64,000 bases of DNA, taken from the NCBI GenBank assembly GCA_035509315.1, contig DATJLS010000003.1, forward strand, positions 1-64,000, given 5' to 3'. How positions within the stretch are numbered: position 1 is the first letter of the stretch; the number at the start of each line of letters is the position of its first letter. The position numbers and the translations under genes were made by a program. Shown here one piece after another: positions 51,302-59,900 of this stretch. Source of the stretch: JAKAWQ01 sp035509315 (GTDB taxonomy: Bacteria; Pseudomonadota; Alphaproteobacteria; Acetobacterales; Acetobacteraceae). A model generated the notes under the pieces. That model had not been told where the DNA came from. It saw only the letters and a list, made by a program, of their open reading frames with translations, and searched no databases.

Positions 51302-52021
51302 ATGTTGTGGGGCCTTTTCGCGCTCCTTTCTCTCGCCGCGCTGGCTCCCGCCGGCTTCGCCTTCTTCCGTGGCCGCGGCGCACGCGGGCGGCGGGCGGCG
51401 GCCCTTGCCCTCTATCGCGCCCAGCTCGACGAGCTCGCCCGCAACCGAGCGGAAAACCGGATCGGCGAAGCCGAGCATGTGCTGGCCGTGCGGGAGGTGG
51501 AGCGGCGCCTGCTCGCCGCCGATGTGACGCCGGATGCCGAGACAGGCTCCCGCGCCGGGCCTGGCATGCTGCTGGGCGTGCTGGTGGCGATCCCACTCGT
51601 CGCCCTCGCCCTCTATCTGCCGGCCGGCGATCCGGGCCTTCCGGCCGCGCCCCTTGCGCCCCGGCTCGCCGCCGAGCAGGCGCAGCATCTGGAGATGGCT
51701 CGGGCCATCGCCGAGCTGCGCCAGAAGATTGCAACCCTCGACCCGCGATCCGAGGAAGCACGGGAGGGCCTGCTGCTGCTCGGCCGCGCCGAGGCGGAGA
51801 ATGGGGATTTCTCCGCCGCAGCCGTCACCTGGCGCCAGGCGCTCGCCGATCGGTTCGATCCCGCCCTCGCGGCCGCCGCCGCCGAGGCCGAGACCCGCGC
51901 GGCCGGCCATGTGAACGCGACCGCCGCCGATCTCTTCCGCCAGGCGCTCGCCAAGGCCCCGGCCAATGCCCCTTGGCGCGCCCTTGCCGAGCAACGGCTT
52001 GCCGAAGCCGGCGGTCAATGA
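51302..52021 (+). CDS. ccmI: Cytochrome c maturation protein CcmI (CycH)
   Basis: The protein has 239 residues. Two N-terminal membrane helices (1-22 and about 80-100) flank a cytoplasmic loop, YRAQLDELARNRAENRIGEAEHVLAVREVERRLL (two segments), typical of CcmI. The short C-terminal part carries tetratricopeptide-like helices (LLGRAEAENGDFSAAAVTWRQAL). It chaperones apocytochromes to the lyase. The ATG at 51302 is preceded by GGGA; a TTG two codons earlier is possible. The C-terminal TPR domain is shorter than in Escherichia coli. Confidence 0.87.
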   Translation: MLWGLFALLSLAALAPAGFAFFRGRGARGRRAAALALYRAQLDELARNRAENRIGEAEHVLAVREVERRLLAADVTPDAETGSRAGPGMLLGVLVAIPLVALALYLPAGDPGLPAAPLAPRLAAEQAQHLEMARAIAELRQKIATLDPRSEEAREGLLLLGRAEAENGDFSAAAVTWRQALADRFDPALAAAAAEAETRAAGHVNATAADLFRQALAKAPANAPWRALAEQRLAEAGGQ

Positions 52022-52230
52022 TCCTTGCACCGAGCGCCGCGTCCGCCATTATCAGGCTGATGAGCGAAGAAAAGACGAAGAGCGAGTCGTCGGCCGACCT
52101 TGGCGCCGAATCGCCGGCCGAGCCGAAGCCCGGTCCCGAAAAACATCCCAAGGAGATCGGCGGCCCGCCGGGGCCCGAGCCCACCCGTTACGGCGACTGG
52201 CAGTACAAAGGCCGGGTCACGGATTTTTAG
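52018..52230 (+). CDS. DUF1674 / SDHAF4-like small protein
   Basis: The protein has 70 residues from the ATG overlapping the ccmI stop (ATGA), or 56 from the ATG at 52060. The C-terminus GPEPTRYGDWQYKGRVTDF is the DUF1674 motif shared with the mitochondrial succinate-dehydrogenase assembly factor Sdh8/SDHAF4, which helps flavinated SdhA assemble. The acidic, low-complexity centre is typical. A role in succinate dehydrogenase assembly is inferred; the sdh operon is 23 kb away in this window. Confidence 0.85.
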   Translation: MILAPSAASAIIRLMSEEKTKSESSADLGAESPAEPKPGPEKHPKEIGGPPGPEPTRYGDWQYKGRVTDF

Positions 52231-52239
52231 TCGTTGTTC

Positions 52240-52443
52240 AGAGCGTGATGACCGAAGGTGGAATCATCGCAGGTTTGAATCACGCGGGAAAACGAATAGG
52301 TAAAGCGGCATGCGTGAGCCCATGCGAACGCATACCGCTCTCAAGCGTGATGACCGAAGGTGGAATCACCGCAGGTCTGAATCACGCGGGAAAACGAATA
52401 GGTGGAGCGGAATGCGTGAGCCCATGCGAACGCATACCGCTCT
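52240..52443 (+). repeat. Dispersed repeat family A, two tandem copies (102-bp period)
   Basis: Copy one (52240-52341) and copy two (about 52342-52443) are nearly identical: agcgtgatgaccgaaggtgg, cacgcgggaaaacgaatagg, gagcccatgcgaacgcatac, cgctct (separate blocks). The period of 102 is divisible by three, so an open frame runs through both copies and into the methyltransferase gene, giving a duplicated MREPMRTHTAL peptide that is probably not translated. It fills the gap 52231-52468. Confidence 0.85.
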
Positions 52444-52468
52444 ACGGGCAGCGTGGCAGCGGCAGGTC

Positions 52469-53935
52469 ATGGCGGGTCGGTTCGCGAGAGGCTTACTGGA
52501 TTTGAGCCTGCGCTGGCTGAGACGGCCTCTGGGGCAACCCGCGATCGCCGAGCGATTTCCCGCCCCGGCGGACTTCGCGGCGATCTGCCTGCCGGCGCTG
52601 CCACTCGATCCCGATCGGGGGCCGATCTCCATCCTTCTGCTCGATCCGCGGAGCTGCACGACGCGCACGGCGCGGCTGGACGGGATTCGCAGGGGGACCG
52701 ATCTCTCCTTCGGCTTTCCCGCCTTCGCCAATCCGGCTGGCGCGATGTTTCTTCTTTTCGCGTTCCAGCCGGCCCGGCTGCGCGCGTTTGGTTGGTGGCG
52801 GCGTCGGCTCGCTGCCGTGGCACTGGCTGCACGGCCGTCGATCCGCCTGGCCTGCAATGAGGATGTGCCTGGTTTCCGCGCGCTCACCCTCCCGCCTCAT
52901 CCGCCGGACGCGATGCAGCGGCTCGGCCCCGCCGAGACGGAAGAAGAGAGCGGCGTGCCGGTCGCGGGCGCGATCGAGACCTGGTGGCGGGAGGATGGCG
53001 GCCTCTATGTCCAGGGCTGGCTCCACGCCTATGAGCGGCGCATCAGCGCCGTCGCGGTCCTTGACGCGCACGAACCCTCGGATGGGCCTCGCCCGATTCC
53101 GCGCCTCTCCCTGCGCCCCGACCTCATCGCGCATGAGCCGAAGCTTGCGGAGCCGGCCACCGGTTTCTCCCTCTTCGTCCCGAACTGCAACGGGGAGGCG
53201 GTCACGTTCCGGATCGGGACCGATGCCGGCCCGGCCCGGCTCTGCTTATCCTTGCCCGGTCGCGCCGGGCCACCGGCCGGCGAGATCGCGAGCGAGGCGG
53301 AGGAGAAGGACCGCGCTTTCGTCCGCTTCGTTGCCGAGTCCAATGCCCGCGAATTCGAGGTGATGGAGATCGGCGCAAGGCTCGTCGGCAGCCGCACCGA
53401 GTCGCTCCGCGACCGCTTCCCGAAGGCGCGGCGCTATGTCGGGATGGATGTTCACCCCGCGCCGAATGTGGACGTGGTGGGAGACGCGCACGCGCTTTCG
53501 CGTCTTGTCGGGCGGAACAGCTTCGATGCCGTCTTCTCGGGTGCCGTGCTCGAGCATCTCGCCATGCCCTGGCTCGTGGCGGCCGAGATCAACCGTGTGC
53601 TGCGGGTGGGCGGCCTCACCTACCACATCGCCCCGCAGGCTTGGCCGGTGCATGAGGAACCGAACGATTTCTGGCGCTTCACCGACGAGGCGCTGAAGCT
53701 GCTGTTCGGCGAGCCCTTCGGATTCGAAGTGTTGAGCGCGGGGATGGCGGATCGCGCCCGGCTGTATCCTCTCGACAAGGAGGCGGGCGATCTCGGCCTG
53801 CCCTTCGGCTATGGCTATGGCTCGTCCTGGGTGCTCGCGCGCAAGGTGCGCGAGATCGACGAGGAGCCGGGGTTGCCTGGTCTGCTGTCCGCTTCGCTCG
53901 CCGCCCTGGGACGGCGCTATCCCTTGCCCGGATGA
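52469..53935 (+). CDS. Class I SAM-dependent methyltransferase with unrecognised N-terminal region
   Basis: The protein has 488 residues. The C-terminal half holds a Methyltransf_11-like domain: FEVMEIGARLVGSRTESLRDRFP near 296 (motif I degenerate), YVGMDVHPAPNVDVVGDAHAL near 323-343, FDAVFSGAVLEHLAMPWLVAAEINRVLRVGG near 350-380 (two segments). The N-terminal 270 residues match no family recognised by eye. Their WWREDGGLYVQGWLHA segment resembles domains linked to glycan-modification methyltransferases. Start 52469 was chosen because earlier starts lie in repeat DNA. It overlaps folD at the 3' end (convergent). The substrate is unknown. Confidence 0.78.
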   Translation: MAGRFARGLLDLSLRWLRRPLGQPAIAERFPAPADFAAICLPALPLDPDRGPISILLLDPRSCTTRTARLDGIRRGTDLSFGFPAFANPAGAMFLLFAFQPARLRAFGWWRRRLAAVALAARPSIRLACNEDVPGFRALTLPPHPPDAMQRLGPAETEEESGVPVAGAIETWWREDGGLYVQGWLHAYERRISAVAVLDAHEPSDGPRPIPRLSLRPDLIAHEPKLAEPATGFSLFVPNCNGEAVTFRIGTDAGPARLCLSLPGRAGPPAGEIASEAEEKDRAFVRFVAESNAREFEVMEIGARLVGSRTESLRDRFPKARRYVGMDVHPAPNVDVVGDAHALSRLVGRNSFDAVFSGAVLEHLAMPWLVAAEINRVLRVGGLTYHIAPQAWPVHEEPNDFWRFTDEALKLLFGEPFGFEVLSAGMADRARLYPLDKEAGDLGLPFGYGYGSSWVLARKVREIDEEPGLPGLLSASLAALGRRYPLPG

Positions 53936-54774
53936 CCTCTTCGGGCGAGGGCGGCCGTCAGCGTGTTCTCGAGCAGGCAGGCAATCGTCATCGGCCCGAC
54001 ACCCCCCGGCACCGGGGTGATCGAGGCCGCGACCGGCAGGGCCTCGGCGAAGGCGACATCGCCGACGAGGCCGCCGCCTTCCTGACGGTGAATCCCGACA
54101 TCGACCACCACCGCCTCCGAAGCGATCCAGTCGCCCCGCACGAGCTCCGGCCGCCCCGCCGCCGCGACCAAGATCTCGGCGCGGCGGCACTCGACAGCGA
54201 GGTCCCGGGTGCGGGAGTGGGCGACCGTCACGGTGGCGTCGGCCGCGGTCAGCAAGGCGGCAAGCGGCCTGCCGACAAGGTTCGAGCGGCCGATGACCAG
54301 GGCGCGCGCGCCGGAGACGGAGACATCGGCGGCCGTGAGAAGCTTCATCACCCCGAGCGGGGTGCAGGGCACAAGGAACGGCCGGCCTGCGAAGAGGCGC
54401 CCGGCATTGACCGGCGAGAGACCATCGACATCCTTGGCCGGGTCGATCGCCTCGATAACCGCGACGGGGCGGATCTGCGGCGGGAGCGGCAGCTGGACGA
54501 GGATTCCGTCGATCGCCGGATCGGCATTGAGGGCGGCGATTCGCGCGAGCAGCGCGGTCTCGCTGGTATCGGCGGGAAGCCGGACCGTTCGCGCCTCGAT
54601 CCCCGCAGCACGCGCCGCACGATCCTTGCCGCGCACATAGATGGCGGAGGCGGGATCATCCCCGACCAGCACCACGGCGAGGCCGGGGCGAAAGCGGCCG
54701 GCCTCGATCCGATGCGCCGTTTCGGCATTGAGCGCGGCGGCGAGCGCCCGCCCGTCGATGATCCGTGCGGGCAC
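53917..54774 (-). CDS. folD: Bifunctional methylenetetrahydrofolate dehydrogenase/cyclohydrolase FolD
   Basis: The protein has 285 residues. YVRGKDRAARAAGIEA near 45 (the usual YVxxKxKA is altered to YVRGKDRA, with the catalytic Lys kept), DGILVQLPLPPQI near 90, DVDGLSPVNAGRLF near 115, and VIGRSNLVGRPLAALLTAADATVTVAHSRT (two segments) near 160 are the FolD motifs. It interconverts methylene-, methenyl- and formyl-tetrahydrofolate. The start is GTG at 54774. It follows yggT by about 12 bp. Confidence 0.94.
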   Translation of the reverse strand: MPARIIDGRALAAALNAETAHRIEAGRFRPGLAVVLVGDDPASAIYVRGKDRAARAAGIEARTVRLPADTSETALLARIAALNADPAIDGILVQLPLPPQIRPVAVIEAIDPAKDVDGLSPVNAGRLFAGRPFLVPCTPLGVMKLLTAADVSVSGARALVIGRSNLVGRPLAALLTAADATVTVAHSRTRDLAVECRRAEILVAAAGRPELVRGDWIASEAVVVDVGIHRQEGGGLVGDVAFAEALPVAASITPVPGGVGPMTIACLLENTLTAALARRGHPGKG

Positions 54775-54785
54775 GCGGAAGGGCT

Positions 54786-55079
54786 TCAGGCGCCGGCGAG
54801 CGTGAAGAAGGCCCTGGCCAGCAGCATCTGCAGCGCCTCAAGCAGCAGGATCAGGATCAGCGGGCTGATATCGATGCCGCCGAGATTGGGCAGCACCGAG
54901 CGAATCGGGCGCAGGGCCGGTTCGGTGAGGCGATAGAGGAAATCACCGATCGTCCAGACGATGCGGTTGCGGGTATCGAGCACACCGAAGGCCGCCAGCA
55001 TGCTGTAGACGGCCGCGATGATCACCGCCCAGATATAGAGATGGATCAGTTCCGAGATCAGCCAGTAGATGGGATACAT
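54786..55079 (-). CDS. YggT-family membrane protein
   Basis: The protein has 97 residues and two membrane helices. MLAAFGVLDTRNRIVWTIGDFLYRLTEPALRPIRSVLPNLGGIDISPLILILLLE (in segments) is the YggT signature, especially RLTEPALRPIR and DxSPLxxxLxL. YggT proteins are associated with cell division, SepF-like loci or osmotic stress; the exact role is not established. It is cotranscribed with folD. Confidence 0.9.
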   Translation of the reverse strand: MYPIYWLISELIHLYIWAVIIAAVYSMLAAFGVLDTRNRIVWTIGDFLYRLTEPALRPIRSVLPNLGGIDISPLILILLLEALQMLLARAFFTLAGA

Positions 55080-55142
55080 GCGGCGCCGTCTCCATGGGCC
55101 GCGCGGAAGCTAATCACGGCCCGCTCCCGAGGCAACCGTTGC

Positions 55143-55171
55143 TTGACACCCCGCGGCGACATTCGCATGTT
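55143..55171 (+). promoter_or_regulatory. Promoter of the tRNA-Ala gene
   Basis: The -35 hexamer TTGACA (55143-55148) and -10-like catgtt (55166-55171) are separated by exactly 17 bp. Transcription would start about 12 bp before the tRNA. The -35 match is perfect and the -10 imperfect. Confidence 0.55.
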
Positions 55172-55189
55172 CGCGCCGCTCGCGGGTCA

Positions 55190-55262
55190 GGGGCTGTAGC
55201 TCAGCTGGGAGAGCGCCTCGTTCGCAATGAGGAGGTCAGGGGTTCGATCCCCCTCAGCTCCA
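55190..55262 (+). tRNA. tRNA-Ala (anticodon CGC)
   Basis: This is a 73-nt cloverleaf. The acceptor strands GGGGCTG and CAGCTCC pair with one G-U. The D-arm contains GCTCAGCTGGGAGAGC. The anticodon stem CCTCG/TGAGG encloses the loop TTCGCAA, so the anticodon is CGC reading GCG alanine codons. The T-arm contains GGGGTTCGATCCCC. The 3' CCA is not encoded (tac follows the discriminator A). Confidence 0.97.
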
Positions 55263-55461
55263 TACCTCTCCGTCGAGCCGTGTCCGACCTCGGCTTGCCG
55301 CTTCAGGGGGCACGCTTTCCTTTCCCGGTGGTCGAGCGCGCGGCTGCGAGGCGCAGCATCGCGACGCCCTCGCCTTCGCCCGCAACGGTCACGACTTCAT
55401 GCTTCGCGCCCTTCGCGATCGCCCTGAAAGCAATAGCCAGTCTCTCATTTATCAGCTTCCT

Positions 55462-55564
55462 GGAGCGGGACGAGATCGCTTGCGCTCACTCATCCCGCTC
55501 TCGGTCATTGTTTTCTTACGTGAGAGAGACCTACGGCCAGTCGACCTCCGGTCACCACGCTTTA
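55462..55564 (-). repeat. Dispersed repeat family A, copy 7
   Basis: On the minus strand the blocks are aaagcgtggtgaccggaggtc, taagaaaacaatgaccgagag and gcgggatgagtgagcgcaag, ending gtcccgctcca, matching the other A copies with some divergence in the middle. It lies in the 383-bp gap between the tRNA and the orphan membrane-protein gene (55263-55645). The rest of that gap shows nothing recognisable. Confidence 0.65.
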
Positions 55565-55645
55565 AGCTGCTGTCTCGATGCTTTCCGAGTAAAGATGACG
55601 CGCCAGGCTCGCTTCCGACAGGAGACGGATATTGTCGGCAAGAAA

Positions 55646-56800
55646 ATGAACTCTGTTTCCTCAACCAATGTCCGGCAGGGGCTTACGATTCTCGTGGCCA
55701 CCTTGCTCCTGGCCTATGCGCTCGGGGTCGCCGAGTATTGGCATTTCGCCTACTTCTATTCTCATCATATCGGCGATCTCTATAGCTACCAAAACCAATT
55801 GCTGGAGGGCCATGCGCCGTGGCTTGCGGACCAGAACCGCGTGCTGGCGCCCCTATTGATCGAAGCCATTCGACGTGTCTTCCGCACGGACTATGCAGAC
55901 GCCTATCATCATTTCATGTTCTGGACCTTCGTCGGCCAGAACCTTTGCGCCGCAATCCTCTTCCGTCAGTGCCGCCTCACGCTTGGCCAGTCGGCAATCG
56001 GGCTGTTTCTCGCCGCGTCGGTGCCGATGCTCCTCTTCAATTTCTGGTGGTTTCCGTGGACCAATTTGGAGGCGATGCTATTTCTTCTGATGTTCACCGC
56101 TGACGCGGCGCCATGGTCCCTCAGGGCCCGGGCCTCCACGCTCGCGCTGATCTTCCTCGGTATGATCCTAACCAAGGAAACGGCTATATTTTTGCCGATC
56201 TGGCTGTTCCTCCGCCAAGGTTCAACGGCAATCCTCGCGGGGCGTCCATGGGCACGGCTTCTGCCGATGGCACTTCTGTGTTCCGTGATGATCTTCGGGT
56301 CGCTCCTCGTGGATGCGGAGCTGCGCCACTTGCTGTGGGTGTCCAGTACTTTCGCCAATGACCCTTCCGGCAACCCACCGGGGAACCTTCCGGTCGTATT
56401 CGGGACGCACGTCCTCATATTGGACTATCCGCTCAGGACGGTCGGTTACTACGCAAGGAATTTCTTGGCGCTCGTCACGTTCCGCATACCCTGGCCCTTA
56501 TTCTTCAACGCGCACTGGACGGCTTGGCCGGCCGGGGCCGTGGATTTCTTCATCGCCTCGGGTGTCAGCGTGCCCAGCGCCGTCTGGAGCTGGCGTCACC
56601 GAGATCATGCTCTGTTCGCGTTGGCCCTGTTCTCGCTTGCTTACCTCGCCGTATGCTTCCTTCTCGTCAATATGCCGGAAAGCGACAAGCTGATGCCGGT
56701 TTTGGTGGCCGGGGTCTATGCCTATGCGAGGCGGAGCGCTCCTGTTCGCCAGAATGGCTTGCGCCCGCGCCAGCTCACGCGACCAGCCGATTTCGACTGA
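55646..56800 (+). CDS. Polytopic membrane protein of unknown function
   Basis: The protein has 384 residues with about nine to ten hydrophobic segments, beginning at TILVATLLLAYALGVA near residue 12. It has aromatic-rich loops (EYWHFAYFYSHHIGD, FNFWWFPWTNLEAML) and a conserved-looking KETAIFLPIW. The topology resembles membrane glycosyltransferase-like or lipid-handling proteins such as DUF2029/GT87, but no motif clinches this. Base composition is visibly less GC-rich than neighbours (many att, tat, ttg codons), suggesting transfer. Start 55646 was preferred to 55595. It is bounded by a repeat-A copy and the giant kinase gene. Confidence 0.65.
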   Translation: MNSVSSTNVRQGLTILVATLLLAYALGVAEYWHFAYFYSHHIGDLYSYQNQLLEGHAPWLADQNRVLAPLLIEAIRRVFRTDYADAYHHFMFWTFVGQNLCAAILFRQCRLTLGQSAIGLFLAASVPMLLFNFWWFPWTNLEAMLFLLMFTADAAPWSLRARASTLALIFLGMILTKETAIFLPIWLFLRQGSTAILAGRPWARLLPMALLCSVMIFGSLLVDAELRHLLWVSSTFANDPSGNPPGNLPVVFGTHVLILDYPLRTVGYYARNFLALVTFRIPWPLFFNAHWTAWPAGAVDFFIASGVSVPSAVWSWRHRDHALFALALFSLAYLAVCFLLVNMPESDKLMPVLVAGVYAYARRSAPVRQNGLRPRQLTRPADFD

Positions 56801-56987
56801 CCGCAGGGCGCCTGGTGCCCGAAGTGCGACGTTGGCCGCGGCCACGCCTTCGTCAGGGCCCGGATCCAATCAGCGTCATGTCCGCGATCCGCGAGCAAGA
56901 TTGCTTCCGATTTGAAACCGGACAACAGCGCGAAGGCAAGGCGGCCTCCGTACTCGCGGGCTGATGCTCCTGAAAAGACGCGCCGAA

Positions 56988-59900
56988 TCATGGCACACTG
57001 TCCGGGGCCGGAGGCAGGGTGAACTGAAAGATGGCGCCCCGAGGCACGTTCGCGGTCGCCCACAATCGTCCCTCGTGGACTTCGATGATCGAACGGCAGA
57101 TCGAAAGCCCCATGCCCAAGCCATCGGGCTTGGTGGTGTAGAAGGCGTCGAAGAGGCGGTCGAAACTCTCAAGGGGCAGGCCTGGGCCGGAATCCTGCAC
57201 AGCGACGAGCACCCCGCCCGGTACATCTGCCTGGGTGCCGATCCGCAGCTCCCGTGTCCCCTCCCTGACGTCGCTCATCGCCTGGACGGCGTTGGTGATC
57301 AGGTTCAAGATCACCTGTTGCAATTGAATTCGATCCCCGAGAACGAGCGGCAGCCCATTGGCAAGCGCAATGTGCGAGGAGATGCCGTTCTTCACCACTT
57401 CGCCGCGGGTCAGGGCAATGATTTCGAGGATGGTTTCGTTGATGTCCAAGCGCTCCTTCCGTGGGGGCGCCTTCCTGATGAGAGCGTGAATTCGGCCAAT
57501 GACATCGCTGGCGCGATTGCCGTCCCTGACGATACGGCCGAGGGCCTGCCGGGCCTCCTCCAAACGAGGCGGTTGGATGGCGAGCCAGCGCAAGCCGGCG
57601 CTGGCGCTCATGACCGTCGCGGCGATCGGCTGGTTGACTTCATGGGCAATCGAAGCCATCAGCTGCCCCATTGTCGTGACCCGGTTGGCATGCGCGAGTT
57701 CCATCTGTGCCTCGCGGTATCGCCGCTCGCTCTCCCGCAAGGTTTCCTCCGTGCGCTTGCGTTCGGTCAAATCGAGCACGAAGGCGACGCCCTCGTCCCG
57801 CCTTCCCTCCAGCAAAGCGGCACCGACCAGGACCGGCACGCGACTGCCATCTCTGTGGAAGTATTCCTTTTCGAAAGGCGTGTAGATTCCCGTGGCGGCA
57901 AGTTCCGCCAGCGCCTCTTCGTCGGCCGCGCGCCACTCGGCGGGCGTGAGCTCTGTCCAGCGCACGCGATCTGACACGAGATCGTCACGGCCGTATCCCA
58001 CGATACGGAGAAAGGCTTCGTTGGCCTCGATAATTCGACCTTCGAGCTGCCAGATGACAATCCCGATGATATTGGCTTCCACCAGTCGGCGGATTCTCGC
58101 TTCACGCTCCTTGAGCTCGCCATAAAGACGGGTGTTTTCCAGCGAGATCGCGGCCTCCGAGGCGAGCAGCCTGAGGACTGCCGTCCGCGCGGGCGTGAAG
58201 ACATTGGGGGCCAGGTTATTTTCGAGGTAGAGCACACCGATCAATTGGGCCTGCTTGACCAACGGCAAGCAGAGAATTGAGCGAGCGCGATACTGCCGGA
58301 TGTACGCATCCTCGGAAAACGGGCTCTGCGCCGAGGCATCGGCGAGAATCAGGCTTTCGTGGGTGCGCACGACATAATGGACGATCGACTCCGGCAGCGC
58401 GGCGGAGGCAACGGAAGCATCTTGCACCACGACCGTGCTACCTCTGGTCGTGGCTTCCGCCTCTATCCGGAGCTCATCACCGAGCGGAAAAATCAGCAAA
58501 CCTCGCTCGGCACCCGCGTGCTCGATCGCCGTGCGCATGAGCGTGTCGATGAGCTTCTCCAGGACGATCTCGCCCGACACGGCTTGCGAGACTTTGATGA
58601 CAGTCGCGAGATCCAGGTGCTCGACCGGTGCCACGATCGTGCTCGTCCGAGCGGGGAGCGGCTCCTCCCGCCCGAGATATGGATAGAGTTGATCCAGTTG
58701 CCGCACCTTCCCATCAGCCCCCCAACGGAGATAGCAGTACCGCGCGTCCCGCAAATAGGTGTGCGCGATCTTCTCGAAACCGCGTGCCGCGTAGAAGTGT
58801 GCGGCGAACTCGTTGGCGAGTCCCTCGTTGTGGACAAAGCCGTTCGCTCGCGCCGAACGGATTGCCTGCTCGTAAAGCTGCTCGGCGTCCAGCGCGCGGC
58901 CTTCTATTCGTGCGAGCTCCGCGCCCACCAGCGCAGCACGGTTTTCAAAATTCTCCGGGCCATTCTCCGCGCATAGGGCAAGTCGTCGGTGGTGAGCAGC
59001 CAAAGCCTCGAAATGCTGCTGTCCCTGATCCGGAAAGGCAGAATCCCACGATGCCGCGTGGGAGAGTGCGCCATAGAAGTGATACTCTGCCGTTTCGATA
59101 GGATCGAGCACCAGGAATCGGGATGGCGATGTCGCGAACCTGCGTTGCACATTCAACGAGGCATCGACGGCGGAAGCATAGTCTCCGGCAAAAACGCGGG
59201 CCTGCAGTTTTCGGATCCAATACCAGCACTCGGGTTCCGCCAAGCCTGGGTCATTTGCAAGATAGAGCTCGAACCGAAGCTCATCAAACTGGTCGTTATT
59301 GAGGGATCCAAATTCCGAAGTCAGGCCACGAAGGGTCCGGATGAGGGCGAGCTGCGGCCTTATATGGTCCACAACGCGACCGAACCGAATCTTTTGCGCA
59401 AACTGGAGGCCGCTCTCCGCCTCGCATTGCACCTCAGCCAGCTGGTCTCCCGCCGCCAGCAGGCTTCTGACCACATGGTCGCAACAAATACCCGCGGAAG
59501 TCACATCACCAATTTTGTTTGCGGCATCGAAACCGCGGCGCACCAGCTCCCGGCCGGCTCGGACATGCCTTGTCCATGGCAGGGCGCTGTAGCCGAAAGC
59601 ATAATAGGTTCCGGCCTGAAAACGCTTCAGCCCGCGTTTTTCGACCAGATCATACCCGAGCTGACCGAAACGGAATCCGGCATCATAGTTGCCGAAACGC
59701 GGTCCCGCGATGATGGCAAACACGACATAGGCGAAGCACGACCCATCGCTATGGCCATGCTCAAGGCTGAGATTTACCATTCTGCAAATGACGAGTGAAG
59801 AGAAGGCCTCTTCGTAGAATGTTGCCGTAATCACAAGCTCGGCCAGGACATCGAGAACATCGAGGAGGTCTGGGTTGGTCATCAACGGCAAGTCAATGAG

